From assembly GCA_963575745.1 (NCBI GenBank), contig CAUYUJ010014322.1, positions 186,001-250,000 on the forward strand: a stretch of 64,000 bases of DNA, in the 5' to 3' direction. Shown here in pieces: positions 43,086 through 53,880 of this stretch. A program made the position numbers and the translations under genes. Each line of letters opens with the position of its first letter. Position 1 is the stretch's first letter. Below the pieces are notes generated by a model that made no database searches, was not told where the DNA came from, and saw only the letters and a list, made by a program, of their open reading frames with translations. The stretch comes from Prorocentrum cordatum. Lineage: Eukaryota; Sar; Dinophyceae; Prorocentrales; Prorocentraceae.

Positions 43086-44230
43086 AACACACACGCAAAG
43101 GAATTTCACACAAAGGGTTTTGGCACCACCAACGGTGCAACGCATGTGCACACATGCCACTGGATCCCCAGCGATCCGAAGCAGGGTTGATGCACGGCCA
43201 CGCTCTAGGATGCAATTGACACGCACGGTGCGGCAAGGCTGTCGGCGGTGACGAGATCCAACGAACCGCTACCGACAAACATCCCATGGTGTTTTGGCAC
43301 AGACAAAACGCCGTGCAACGTCAGTTTGTTCATCCGTTGACAGCAGCGCGCGTTGCGGCAGCAGAACGCACTAGCGCGCGCGGGTATGCAGGGCCGTCGA
43401 CGTGGCTGGCCAGCTGCCAGCGCGACTTCGGCAGAAGAGCCACAATTCACGTAGCATCGTTTTGGGCGTGGTATCCGGCGCAGCTGCATCGCACTGCCAG
43501 GCGCCGCGGCCTTGCGATTGTTGCGACAAGCCCCGCGCGCTCCTCGAGGCGGGAAAGCAAGCTCTACACAAAATAATCGCGCGTGCTCTTGTGGGGGCGG
43601 CGGAAACGATCGTACGCAAAGGAAATTCCTTTGTGGGCTCCCCGCGTTGGCAGTGTAACCGAACCGCACACAAAGGAATTACACGAGACATCGTGGCACA
43701 CAAAAGAATTACAACAACGCCCTTTGGGTTGCGCTCTTCGCGCACGGCGAAGGCTCCGAGCTGGAAAGGAAGGGGGGGCGGGACAAGGCAAAACGGGGGA
43801 AGGGGGAAAAAAAGAGGACGGCGAGAAAGAAGCGAAGGACGCAACGGAAGGAAGCCAGGATGCGCGCAAGCGACAGTGCGCGCCGAGACAGTTGTTCGTT
43901 CGTTCGGTTGGCCGTGCGGCAGACGAATCGAAAAAGAATTGTTTGCTGCCTATCGAAAGAACTTCTTGGGGATGAGACTCGCGCTCTCTTCCCGACCCCC
44001 TTTTTTCCCACACCCCGTTGCGAACGCGCGACGATTTGCCCTGGCCCGCGGGCAGAGGACTGCCAATTGCTGGTGAGCGGCCTTTCCACCCGTCACGCGT
44101 TCCGAACACGTGCGACCAGCTAAACGCACTTGCCACGCAAACCGCCAGCTCCAAACACCGACGCCACCCCGATCCCCGCATCCGTGCCAAGCACCCTCTC
44201 AACGACACCCCCTTCCGGCGTAAATCCAAT
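43086..44230. other. Non-coding with ACACAAAGGAATT motifs
   Basis: CGCAAAGGAATT, CGCAAAGGAAATTCCTTTG (a palindrome at 43619-43635), CACAAAGGAATTACA and CACAAAAGAATTACA occur at about 43092, 43617, 43671 and 43699. Long ORFs overlap in several frames with no domain. Confidence 0.5.
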
Positions 44231-44267
44231 AAAACCCTTTGTATTTACTTGTTTTTTCCTGTTATGA

Positions 44268-44335
44268 TCCTCCTCCTCCTCCTCCTCCTCCTCCTCCTCC
44301 TCCTCCTCCTCCCCCTCCTCCCCCTCTTCCTCCAT
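44268..44335. repeat. (CTC)n microsatellite
   Basis: Pure CTC triplets with two CCC variants. Confidence 0.93.
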
Positions 44336-44470
44336 ATCTTACTCCTCAACCTTCCCCAAATCGGCCACACACAGGCGCCCGACTCCGCGCGTCGCGCAGC
44401 GCGCTGCGCGCGGAACAGCTCGGCGCTCTCGCGCCGTCCCCCTGGGGGAGAAGAGGTGCGGGACGGGATA

Positions 44471-44542
44471 ATGATCACAACCACTGCTTCTTGTTTGCGC
44501 CGCCTTCCAGCCGGCAGAAAAAGAAGCAGTGGTTGTGGTCAT
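44471..44542. repeat. 72-bp hairpin, copy 1
   Basis: Arms ATGATCACAACCACTGCTTC.. and ..GAAGCAGTGGTTGTGGTCAT pair over 22 bp with one mismatch; 28-nt loop. Confidence 0.88.
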
Positions 44543-44567
44543 CTCCCTGGTGCCAAGCTTAACGAAA

Positions 44568-44639
44568 ATGGTCACAACCACTGCTTTGTTTCTGCTGGCT
44601 GGAAGGCCGCAACACCAGAAAAGCAGTGGCTGTGGTCAT
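44568..44639. repeat. 72-bp hairpin, copy 2
   Basis: Arms ATGGTCACAACCACTGCTTT and AAAGCAGTGGCTGTGGTCAT; same length as copy 1 and 25 bp downstream. The loop sequence differs except for a TTCCAGCCGGCAG/CTGGCTGGAAGG inversion. Confidence 0.88.
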
Positions 44640-45325
44640 TTTCGCGTCCCGTAAGAGAGGAGGCCGACGAGGCAACGGAGCCGAGCCGCGACGCGCGAAG
44701 CACTCCGCAACAAAAACGGCCACCCAATGAGCAGGGACCGACCGTCCCGGCATTCCTATTGTCCTACCACGAATTGTTATCAGAACCCAGAAATGTTCGG
44801 ATAAGAAAAACAATTTTCTTAGGGCGTAAACCCGATGTGTTCAAGCAAGACAGACTCCACCAGAAATGTTCTAAGGACATGTCGTGGGAACCACAGAAGG
44901 CTCTCAGAACATTGTTTGGTAGAGGGCTATAAGCGAGCCAGGACGCTTCGCCACTGCTTGAACCCTTGGCCACGGGGCCCCAGACTTTTTGGACGCCCGA
45001 AGTGGGTACGGAAATAATGGGTACCATGACCAATAACAAATGTTGTCCCAAACCAACAGCGGCCGCTGTTGGGCAGGCTTGGGCAGGCGGCCTTCTGTTC
45101 CAAATGGGCACAGGCCGCGGCGGCGCGGACAGCGAGCCCTGATCGAAATTAACAGGAACTGCTGTTGGGCATCGTGACCATTGTTTCCGTGCCCATCTCG
45201 GGCCTCCAGGATGTTCCTCCTGACATCCAGGGGATCCGCAAGCGAACAGAGGCGGCGGAGGAGACACGCCTCGCCCCCACAGGGCGGACACGCTTCGGCT
45301 GCAGCAGGGGCCCGACCGCAGGAGA
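44640..45325. other. Spacer with inverted repeats
   Basis: CAACAGCGGCCGCTGTTG at 45054-45071 is a perfect 18-bp palindrome. GCCCGAAGTGGGTACGGAAA near 44997 is answered by its imperfect reverse complement near 45185-45208. No gene. Confidence 0.5.
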
Positions 45326-45327
45326 CC

Positions 45328-45585
45328 TTAAAGGATCCGGCTTGAGGATCCTTTAAGGTCGCATGTCGGATCCTTAAGTAGGATCATTTAAGTTTTTGTT
45401 TTGCTTGTTTTTTTATGACCCAGAAGTCTCGGGCGAAACGTGACCGGGATTGCTTCTTCCAAGTTAAATCCCTACCTAAGGATCCTACTTGAGGATCCTA
45501 CTTGAGGATCCTACTCAAAGATCCTGCTTAAGGATCCTACTTGAGTTCTTGGCTTATGTTGTTCGCATCCTACTTGAGGACCTGG
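45328..45585. repeat. GGATCCT hairpin and GGATCCTACTTGA tandem repeat
   Basis: TTAAAGGATCC and GGATCCTTTAA form an 11-bp stem with a 7-nt loop (45328-45356). Then at 45480-45545 about five units of GGATCCTACTTGA follow at 14-15-bp spacing. Confidence 0.85.
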
Positions 45586-45720
45586 GCGCGCGGGCGACGG
45601 GAGGCCCGGGCCAACCCGGCCGCGGCGACGGCGGGCCTCCCAGAGGCCCGGAGCAGGACGGGAAGACTCCACGGGCCTCCCCGACCGAAGCCTCCCCGAG
45701 AGGCTCCCGGAGGCACGTGG
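45586..45720. other. GC-rich spacer
   Basis: CCCGGG/CCTCCC-rich with no recognised gene. Confidence 0.3.
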
Positions 45721-45910
45721 AGGGAGAGGGTGAGGAGGGGGGAGGAGGGGGGGGGAGGGAAAGGAGGAGGAGGGGGAGGGGGAGGAGGGGGAGGGTGAGG
45801 GGGAGGAGGGGGAGGAGGAGGAGGAGGAGGAGGAGGAGGAGGAGGAGGAGGAGGAGGAGGAGGAGGAGAAGGAGGAGAAGGAGGAGGAGAGGGAGGAAGA
45901 GGAGGAAGTT
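45721..45910. repeat. (GGA)n/(GGAGGG)n purine tract
   Basis: About 190 bp of purine triplets on the plus strand. Confidence 0.93.
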
Positions 45911-46149
45911 CCTTCTGAGGTCACCAGGAGGCCTATGGAGGCCCACGGTGGTTCCTTCCCGGAGGCCCCTGGTGGTTCCTACGAGGACGAAGAGCAGGGT
46001 GCGTAACACACTCCCCGGACAGGGGAAGCTGGAGCGAGGGGGGCTGCCGCATCACGACCTGGGCGCATGCGCGCGGACGAGCTGCATAGGCGGGCCTGGG
46101 GACGTGTGAAGGATGCGGCGGGGGGGATATGAGCTGTGAGAGAATTCGT

Positions 46150-46514
46150 GGCCCTGGCAATCCTATCCTCCCAGGCGCTCCCAGACGCTCGCAAGCGCTC
46201 CCAGGCGCTCCCACATGCGCCCAGAGGCGCTCGGAGCGCTCCACACGTGTTTTTACGTGTCGGAGAAGCATATGGGGGGAACTCCAAGTCAAAAGTCTAT
46301 GGGTTTAGGGTGTTATATTCTTCGAGGACCAAGGGGAAGTTTATCTTTGAATCGCGACTCCCAGGGGGCAGCCTACGGCTGCATGGGCGACCCAGTCTGG
46401 CAACCAGCGGACGCTTCTCAGAGATGCCCTGTCTCTCGTAGACGGCGACGGTGATGCGCGGTGGGTGGGCAGAAGCACAACGAGGTGCTTGGGAATTGAA
46501 GGTTTAGGGGTTAG
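46150..46514. repeat. Subtelomere-like block B, copy 1
   Basis: A short CGCTCCCAGG array, then ACGTGTTTTTACGTGTCGGAGAAG, GGGTTTAGGG, ATCTTTGAATCGCGACTCCC, GGCAGCCTACGGCTGC and AGACGGCGACGG..ATGCGCGG, closing with GGTTTAGGGG. The same order occurs at 48319-49530 and 57350-58112. No coding sign. Confidence 0.88.
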
Positions 46515-47766
46515 GATTTAGGGCCTGCATTAGAGAAAGCGCGCGCTGGCTGCGATCCCCCCACATCAAGGTTGTTGGGGGGGATCGCTGCCCACGCCGC
46601 GCGCGCCACGGTTAGTCGCACCCCCGCCCCAGACCACCCAGAGTGAAGCCTGTTAGGGTTTAGGGTTTCTCCCCCCAACCCCCCTATCACGGGGGGCTGT
46701 CGAAGTGGCGCGCGCAGGCAGGCGATCGCCGACGCGGCCGTGGCATTGCGCATCCACTTGAGCATGCGCGCAGGGCGCGTGACGCAGGCGCGTCGGCTCG
46801 TCGCCCCGTCGAAGAGGCAGCCTTTGGCGATTTCGGCGTTGAGCTTCGCCGTTGGGCTGCCGCTGGCGCAGCATGTCCATGCGTTGCCGCCTTTGCCTTC
46901 GGCGCTGGGTTGTGACACTGGGCTGTGAATGCAAGGATGCGCGCGTGCGGCCGCGGCGGTAGCAATGCGCGCCGATGCGAGCACGCGCGCAGGGTGCATG
47001 GCGCTGGCGCGTCAGGTCGCCTCGTCGATGAAGCAGCCGTTTGCACCGTCGGCGTGGAGCTTCGCCGGTGGGCTGCCGCTGGCGCAGCAGTTCCACAGGG
47101 GTGCGGCATTTGCCTTCGGCATTGGAAAGCAGCACTGCGAAGGCGCTGGCGCGGCAATCCCATGGCCCCCAGTGGGCCTCGAGCGAGTGGTTGCGCCGTC
47201 GGGCTCCTCGCTGACGGCGACGCGCACGGCAGTTACATTCGCCCGCGGCTTTGGGTTTCGCTTTTGGTGTCGCCCCCCCGCTGAAGCGATTGCAATCGTC
47301 GACGCAGCCGCCTTCGGCGCGAGCTTCGGACGGCTGGAAGGGGGGCGCGAGGGGGTGGGTCTGGCACCCCCATCGCTACGATGCGCGCGCATGGCTGCGG
47401 CAGCACCTCCATGGCAGAGCCCGTGGAATGCCTTGGGGGGGCCCTCTGGCAGCGCCTGGAGCTGCCCCCGGGAGCCCTGGGACCGCCTGGAACTGCCTGG
47501 GCACGCTTGGGGGCGCGCGGGAGCGCATGGCAGCGCTGCGTGGCGCCTTGGAGCGCTTGCGCGTGCTTAAGAGTGCGTGGGAATGCATGGGCGCCTGGGA
47601 GCACCTGGGAGCGCCTGGGAGCGCTTAGGAGCGCTAAAAAGTTGCGGCAGCGCTGGGAACGCTGGGGAGCGCCTGCGAGCGCCTGGGAGCGCGCCAAGAG
47701 CGTGCCGGGAGCGCTTGGGAGCGCCGGCGAGCGCTTGGGAGCGCCTGGGTGCGTGCCGGGAGCGCT

Positions 47767-47797
<31 letters not shown>

Positions 47798-48395
47798 CCA
47801 GCGCGTTCCCAATGCCGAGAGCGCCTGGGGGCGTGCCGGGAGCGCCTGAAGCGCCATGGAGCGCTTGGGAGCGTGCCGGGAGCGCTTGGGAAAGCTTGGA
47901 AGCGCCTGGGAGCGTCTGGGAGCGCCTGGGAGCGCCTGGGAACGCCTGGGAGCGCCTGGGAGCGTGCCGGGAGCGCTTGGGGGGTCCCTGGGAGCGCCTG
48001 GAACGTCTGGGAGCGCCTGGAGCGCCGCATGCTGTAATTTCATAGGTTTAACGCACCCAGAGAGCACCGCATGCTGTATTTTCATAAGTTTGGAGCCCCA
48101 GGGGATGTAGGCGGCGCGCAGGGAACCCGCTGGGTTAAGGGTTCCTTTTCTTAAGAGAACACCACGGGGATGCACCGCGCGGCGTGCGAATTCCTCCTCA
48201 GCGGCTATCGCCGCTTCGTCGGTGCGGCGCACGCTGCATGGGCAGGCTCGCTCAGCGCTCGGCCAGGCGCCACGGGCTACGGACGTTGCACCGCCCGTGG
48301 CTTGCAGTTTAAAGTTTAAGGTTTAGGGCTTCCCTTAGCGCAGCGGCCGACAGTCCAGGCAATGCTGCTCCCCCTTCGGCAAGCTTGATTGGGAA
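46515..48395. repeat. Segmental duplication block A, copy 1 (1.88 kb)
   Basis: Nearly collinear with 58821-60761. It contains GGCCTGCATTAGAGAAAGCG, CCCCCCTATCACGGGGGG (a hairpin), TTTAGGGTTTAGGGTTT, a GC-rich middle in which both strands are open, and a GGGAGCGCCT 10-bp array (47570-48020). It ends in the start of block B. ORFs on both strands are repeat- and GC-driven. The middle has a TGGCGCAGC.GTTCCA type internal repetition (46855 and 47080). Confidence 0.92.
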
Positions 48396-49530
48396 GGCGG
48401 TTAGCCGACCCGAGCAAGCTTGGCGAAGGGAGCAGGAGGTGCAACATCTTCCCACCCCCGGCCGCATGGCCGGCGGCCTCCCGAACTAAAGCCTTTTTGG
48501 GTTTAGGGCCGCTGGCCCGTAAATTCCAAAATTGCTCCAAGCGCTCCCAGGCGCTCCCTGGCGCCCCCAGGCGCTCCCAAGCGCTCTCCCAAGCGCTCTC
48601 CCAAGCGCTCCCAAGCGCTCCCAGGCGCTCCCAAGCGCTCCCAGGCGCTCTCAGGCGCTCCCAGGCGCTCCCAGGCGCTCCCAAGCGCTCCCAAGCGATC
48701 CCAAGTGATGCCAACCGATCCCAAGCGCTCCCAGGTGCTCCCAGGCGCCCCCAGGCGCTCCCAAGCGCTCCCGGCCCACTCCCAGGCGCTCCCAAGCGTT
48801 TCTAGGCGCTCCCACGCGATTCCAAGCGCTCCCATGCGCCCCCGATCCCAGGCGCTCCCAGGCGCACCCAGGCGCTCCAAGGCGCTCCCAAGCGTCCCCA
48901 GGCGCTCCCAGGCGATTCCAAGCGCTCCCACGCGCCCCCAAGCGCTCCCAAGCTGTCCTGGGCGCTCCCAGGCGCTCCCAAGCGCGCTCCCAAGCGCTCC
49001 CAGGCGCTCCCAGGAGCGCTCCCGGCCCGCTCTCGGGCGCTCCCAGGCTGTCCCAAGCGCTCCCAAGCGATCCCAAGCGCACCCAAGCGCTCCCAGGCGC
49101 TCCCAAGCCCAAGCGCTCCCGGGCGCTCCCAGGCGCTCCCGGCGCGCTCCCAAGCGCTCCCAGGCGCTCCCAGGAGCTCCCAGGCGGTCCCAGACGTTCC
49201 CAGGCGCCCCCAGGCGCTCCCAAGTGCGCCCAGAAGCGCTTAGAGCGCCCCATACGTGTTTTTACGTGTCGGAGAAGTATACGAACCCGACCCGAGGACG
49301 AAAGGTCCCCGGGTTTAGGGTGTTGTACTCTTCGAGGATCAGGAAGAGTTTATCTTTGAATCGCGACTCCCAAGGGGCAGCCTACGGCTGCATGGGCGAC
49401 CCACTCTGGCAACCCGCTGAAGTATCTCAGAGATGCCCTGTCTCTCGTAGACGGCGACGGTGATGCGCGGTGGGGTGGGCAGAAGCACAACGAGGTGCTT
49501 GGGAATTTAAGGTTTAGGGTGTAGGGTGTC
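48319..49530. repeat. Subtelomere-like block B, copy 2, with long 10-bp array
   Basis: Begins AAGGTTTAGGG and AGCGCAGCGGCCGACAGTCC, then about 700 bp of (CGCTCCCAGG)n (48540-49240), then the TTTTTACGTGTCGG..GGTTTAGGG module. It overlaps the end of block A, copy 1. Confidence 0.9.
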
Positions 49531-50070
49531 CTCTGTCAGCGCTTGCTGATCATCCATCGTGTAAAACCACCCCCACCCATAAAATGGAGTGGGGGTGGGG
49601 TAATCGTGTTGAGATGATATCATGTTGAGCGGAATCATGTTTCGGCTACGGGGCCAGCTCCCCTTTTCACATTCCCACCCCGCGCCCGTTAGGGCGGCGA
49701 ACCACCCACGGCTTTCTCTATTAGGGTTTAGGGTTCATTCGGTAATCGAGATTTTCTTTTTCTTAGGGCTCCACGGTTCCAGTCGGTTTGGCGATCTTTC
49801 TCATGTGTACGACATGCAGTGCGTTGTGTATCACACGTACACAGATACCCTCTTGGGTCTTAAGATATGCGCAATCCAAGGTTTAGGGTTGACGCTTTGC
49901 GTCGGGGGGGAAAAGTTGGGGTGAAACGCCGCGCAGGCGTTTGATTGTGCGCTTGTGGCGCCGGCTCCGCTCGCTTCGCTCGCTCCGCCGATACCGCTCC
50001 TCTTGAACTATGAAATCCAATTGGCGCGCCGAGGAGCGCCCTGGGCGCTGGGCGGCAGCTGAGTCACCGT
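49531..50070. other. Spacer with telomeric words
   Basis: TTAGGGTTTAGGG at 49721-49733 and GGTTTAGGG near 49880, plus the local inversion CCCCACCC..GGGGTGGGG (49570-49598). No gene. Confidence 0.5.
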
Positions 50071-50790
50071 GAATGGCGCCTGGGGTGCCCTGGAAGGCGT
50101 TGAGAAAGCTTTGGAGGGCCCTCAGGAGCGCTCCTGGGGAGCTCCTGGGGTGCTCCTGGATAGCTCCTGAAGGGTTCTGGGGGTCCTGGGAGGCTCCTGG
50201 CGGGCTCCAGGGGTACCCTGGGGGGCTCCTGGGGGGTACCTGGGGTGCTCCTGGTGAGCTCCTGGGGAGCTCGGGCTCCTGGGGTGCTCCTGAAGAGCTC
50301 CTGGGGAGCTCCTGGCGGGCTCCTGGGGGCCTCCTCAGGGGCTCCTGGGAGCTTCCGGCGGGCGCTAATTCACCGTGGCGCGCGCCCTGGGCTGGTCCTG
50401 GGGGGCTCCTGGAGAGCTCCTGGAGGGCTCCTAGGGGCCTCCTCGGGTGCTCCTGGGGGCCTCGAGCGGGAGCTAATTGACCGTGGCGCGCGCCCTGCGG
50501 GGGCCCTGTGGTGCTCCCGGGGCCTCCAAGGGTGCTCCTGGAAGGCTCTTGGGTGCCTCGGGCGGGAGCTAATTCACCGTGGCGCGCGCCCTGGGGGGCC
50601 CCTGGGGAGCTCCTAGTGCGCTCCTCGGGAGCATGGGGTGCTCCTGGCGGCCTCAGGCGGATGCTAATTCACCGTGGCGCGCGCCCTGGAGGGGCCCCGA
50701 GATGCTCCTGGAGAGCTCCTGGAGGGTTCCTGGAGAGCTCCTGGGGGGGCTCCTGGTGGCTCCTGGAGGCCTCCTGGTGAAAGGAGCTCT
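50071..50790. repeat. GAGCTCCTGG repeats with AATTCACCGTGGCGCGCGCC modules
   Basis: Units of about 95-110 bp: AATTCACCGTGGCGCGCGCC (50367, 50572, 50666; AATTGACCG variant at 50474) followed by GGGGCTCCTGGGGAGCTCCT. The family continues at 51750-52350 and, in a variant, at 54960-55300. Confidence 0.85.
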
Positions 50791-51749
50791 TCGAGGATCC
50801 CAGCGGTGACTAGGTTCACTCCCCTCCCTCTCTCCCTGCCTGCTCACCGAAAAAGCTTATCAGATGACTCAGAACAGCGCATTTTTTCGTGTCGATACAA
50901 AGCCGGTTCCTCCAAGTGTTTTGATAGTGAAACTGCCCCTGGAGCCAAAAAATACCCTGCAGGTGCGCCATAGCTTACTACAGGGAATAAAAATCTCACT
51001 CCTGAAAACGAACTGAGAGCCGGCGGTGAACCGTCAACCAGGTTACCACCGGGAGCCTCGTAGAGCACTTTTCTCGTGCGGGGCTGCCCAGTACACATTA
51101 AGGGAGTTTTCTTCAAGATTTCTGTGCGAAAGAGCTCAAGCTCATCTGCAGCTCGAGTTAAGAAAATAAATCAACAGCAGTTTGATAAAATCACCATCGA
51201 ATGCGAATAGTTTTGCGGACCAGCTCGGGGAGCAGACTGTGTTCAGGGCTCTAGATGCTCCAGCCGAACGCCTCTGATGATTCTGGATCGGTGTCTGTGC
51301 GCACCAGCTCTGCAAATCTGCTACAGCTTCAGTTAAGTACGGAAGAACGACAGCGTCTGCAAAGAGAACTTCAAGAATACGAATAGTTTTGCGAACCTAG
51401 CTCGGGAAAGAGACCAAGTTCAGACCGCTCAATGCGACAGACGGACGCCTAATGATATAGAATCCTCTCATGTGCGTACTAGCTCTGTAGCTATTCTGAA
51501 TCGTCAGTTGAGGACAGAAAACCGACAGCACTCGTCAAATTCGAAGAATACGAACAGGTTTGCGGACCTAGTTCGAGCAGCAGATCGAGTTCAGAGCTCT
51601 AGATGGAACAGACGAACGCGCCTGAATCGGTTCCTGTAGGCATCAGCTCTGCAGCTGTCCTAAATTTCGAAAGAAGTACAGAAAATCGTCAACGCGTCTC
51701 AACATCACTCAGAACGGCCGTCGGTTCCAGCAAGTGTTTTGATACGAAA
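50791..51749. repeat. Dispersed-repeat fragments as in 300-1000
   Basis: Includes hairpin copy 51022-51050, GTGCGGGGCTGCCC, AAGTGTTTTGATAG and three diverged tandem units (about 51180-51300, 51370-51480, 51550-51640) around CGAATA.TTTTGCGGACC and CAGA.CGAGTTCAGAGCTCTA. No gene. Confidence 0.6.
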
Positions 51750-52350
51750 GCTAATTCACCGTCGCGCGCGCCCCTGGGGAGCTCCTCATGGGCTCCTGGG
51801 GGGCTTCCGGCGAAAGCTAATTCACCGTGGCGCGCGCCCTGGGCGGCTCCTGGGGGGCTAGCTTCCTGGGGTGCTTCTGGGGGTCTCGGGCAGGAGCTAA
51901 TTGACCGTGGCGCGCGCCCTGCGGTGGCCCTGTGGTGCTCCCGGGACCTCCTGCGGTGCTCCTGAAGGGCTCTTGGGTGCCTCGGGCGGGGGCTAATTCA
52001 CCGTGGCGCGCGCTCTGGGAGCGCCCTAGGAAGCTCCTGGGGGGCTCCGGGGGGGCTCCTGGTGTGCTCCTGGCGGCTTCAGGCGGCAGCTAGTTCACCG
52101 TGGCGCGCCCTGGGTATGCCTGGGGTGCTCCAAGGGAGCTCCTGGAGGGTTCCTGGGGGGGCTCCTGGGGGGGCTCCTTGGAATTATCGGACGGGGCCTA
52201 ATTCACCATGACGCGCGCCCTGGGGGAGCCCTGGGATGCTCCTCGGGAGCTCCTGGGGAGCTTCTGGAGAACTCCTGGGGGGGCTCCTGGAAGGTTTCTT
52301 AAGTTGCGGGGGGCTTCTGGCGGGTGCTAATTCACCGTGGCACGCGCCAG
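51750..52350. repeat. AATTCACCGTGG/GAGCTCCTGG repeats, second block
   Basis: Seven modules of the 50071-50790 family at about 70-130-bp spacing. Confidence 0.85.
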
Positions 52351-52397
52351 CGGGTTCCAAGGGCTCCTCAGGGGCGCCCGCATCGCTACTGAGAGCT

Positions 52398-52426
52398 CGC
52401 GGTAAACCGTTAACCAGGTTACCGCC
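52398..52426. repeat. Dispersed hairpin copy 4
   Basis: CGGTAAACC..GGTTACCG; followed by CTTCGTAGAGCTCTTTTCTCG as in other copies. Confidence 0.65.
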
Positions 52427-52689
52427 AAAAGCTTCGTAGAGCTCTTTTCTCGCACGGCGCTCTTCGTGACACGTGGGGGAGCTTTCTCACACGTGACCTC
52501 AAAACATGATTTTTTAGTAGAAACAGTATATCCAAATATAGTTGCTTCAGTGCTTTAATAACAGTACTGTCGCTGGATCTGAAAATTCATTGTGCAAAAG
52601 AGAACGGCTCTCAAAACGCATGTTCCAATCTCTTAGAAAGTTCGCCCAATCGACCCAAAATTTACACATTGTCAGCCCGGGCCGGGCGG

Positions 52690-53080
52690 GTCAACTAGCT
52701 GCACCCCGCGCTAGAACTTGGTAGCGTGCAAAACCCGGAGAGCAAGATAACACACACCGGAAAGCTTTCCTGGCAAGCCCTCGGACGCTCTCGTGAGACG
52801 CTTCCGGAGCTCTGGGGGGCTCCCTTGCAGCGCTTTCTGAAGCGCTGCCAGGGACGCTTCCGCGCGTGCCTGCACGTGTGCAGGCACGCGTGGACGCGTG
52901 CCGGAAGCGCTCCCGGACCCGCTGCCGGGACGGGCGAGGCGCTGCGGGGATCGTGGAGCGGCGGAGATGGGCTGCTGGCGGGCACCACCACCATCCGGCT
53001 TCTAATCTAAAACCTTCTAGCTCTCAGAGAGCTCCCCGGGAATTCCTCTAGCTCATCGACGCCGAAGAGCTCTACGAGGT
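52690..53080. repeat. Composite dispersed repeat, second copy
   Basis: Partner of 1-300. It includes a perfect hairpin CGCGTGCCTGCAC/GTGCAGGCACGCG at 52863-52890 (13-bp stem, 2-nt loop) and ends with an arm copy of the 1006-1306 inverted repeat. Confidence 0.7.
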
Positions 53081-53229
53081 ACGGGGCATCTCTGGAGCGC
53101 CCAGGCGAGCCCTGGGCCCTTGGGCGCTGCCTAACTACCGTGGCGCGCGCCAGGGGCTGGGCAGAAGTGCTTCCCGCGGGGGCCAGAGGCGCCAGGAAAC
53201 GTCTTTTGCAAGACAGCCGATCGTGCCTG

Positions 53230-53880
53230 GGCGCCCCGATCTCTGGAGTGCTCTCCAGGCGCCCCCGCAGGCACCCCCCGAAAGCCTTCCCGGGCGCGCC
53301 CGCAGGAACCTCCTGAATGCCTTCCCGGGCGCTCCCGCAGGCACTCCGGAATGCCTTCCCGAGCGCCCCCGCAGGGCCCCCCCGTGCCTTCCCCGGCGGC
53401 GCTCCCGAAGGAGCCTCCTGAATGCCTTCCCGGGCGCTCCCGCAGGCACTCCGGAGTGCCTTCCCGAGCGCCCCCGCAGGGAACTCCCGAGTGCCTTCCC
53501 GGGCGCCCCCGCAGGACCTCCCGAGCGCCTTCCTTGGCGCTCCCGCAGGGACCTCTCGAGTGCTTTCCCGGTCGCTCCCGCAGGCACCTCCGGAGTGCCT
53601 TCTCGGGCGCCCCCCCAGGCACTCCGGAGTGCCTCCCCGGGCGCTCCCGCAGGGACCTCCCGCGCCTTCCCCGGCGCTCCCGAAGAGACCTCTTGAATGC
53701 ATTCCCGGGGGCTCCCGCAGGCACTCCGGAGTGCCTTCCCGGGCGCTCCCGCAGGGACCTCCCGAGTGCCTTCCCGGGCGCACCCGCAGGGACCTCCCGA
53801 GTGCCTTCCCGGGCGCTCCCACAAAACTCCTGAATGCCTTCCCGGGCGCTCCCGCAAGCACTCCGGAGCGCCCTCAGGCG
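53230..53880. repeat. Tandem CTTCCCGGGCGCTCCCGCAGG repeats
   Basis: About fourteen units of 45-48 bp alternate GGCACTCCGGAGTGCC (a perfect 16-bp palindrome) with GACCTCCCGAG. All six frames are open; none is coding by appearance. Confidence 0.9.

Noticed and set aside
46653-49260. Overlapping ORFs with GSAWERLGAPGS-type repeats
   Set aside because: Direct translation of the 10-bp CGCTCCCAGG array; present in several frames and on both strands.
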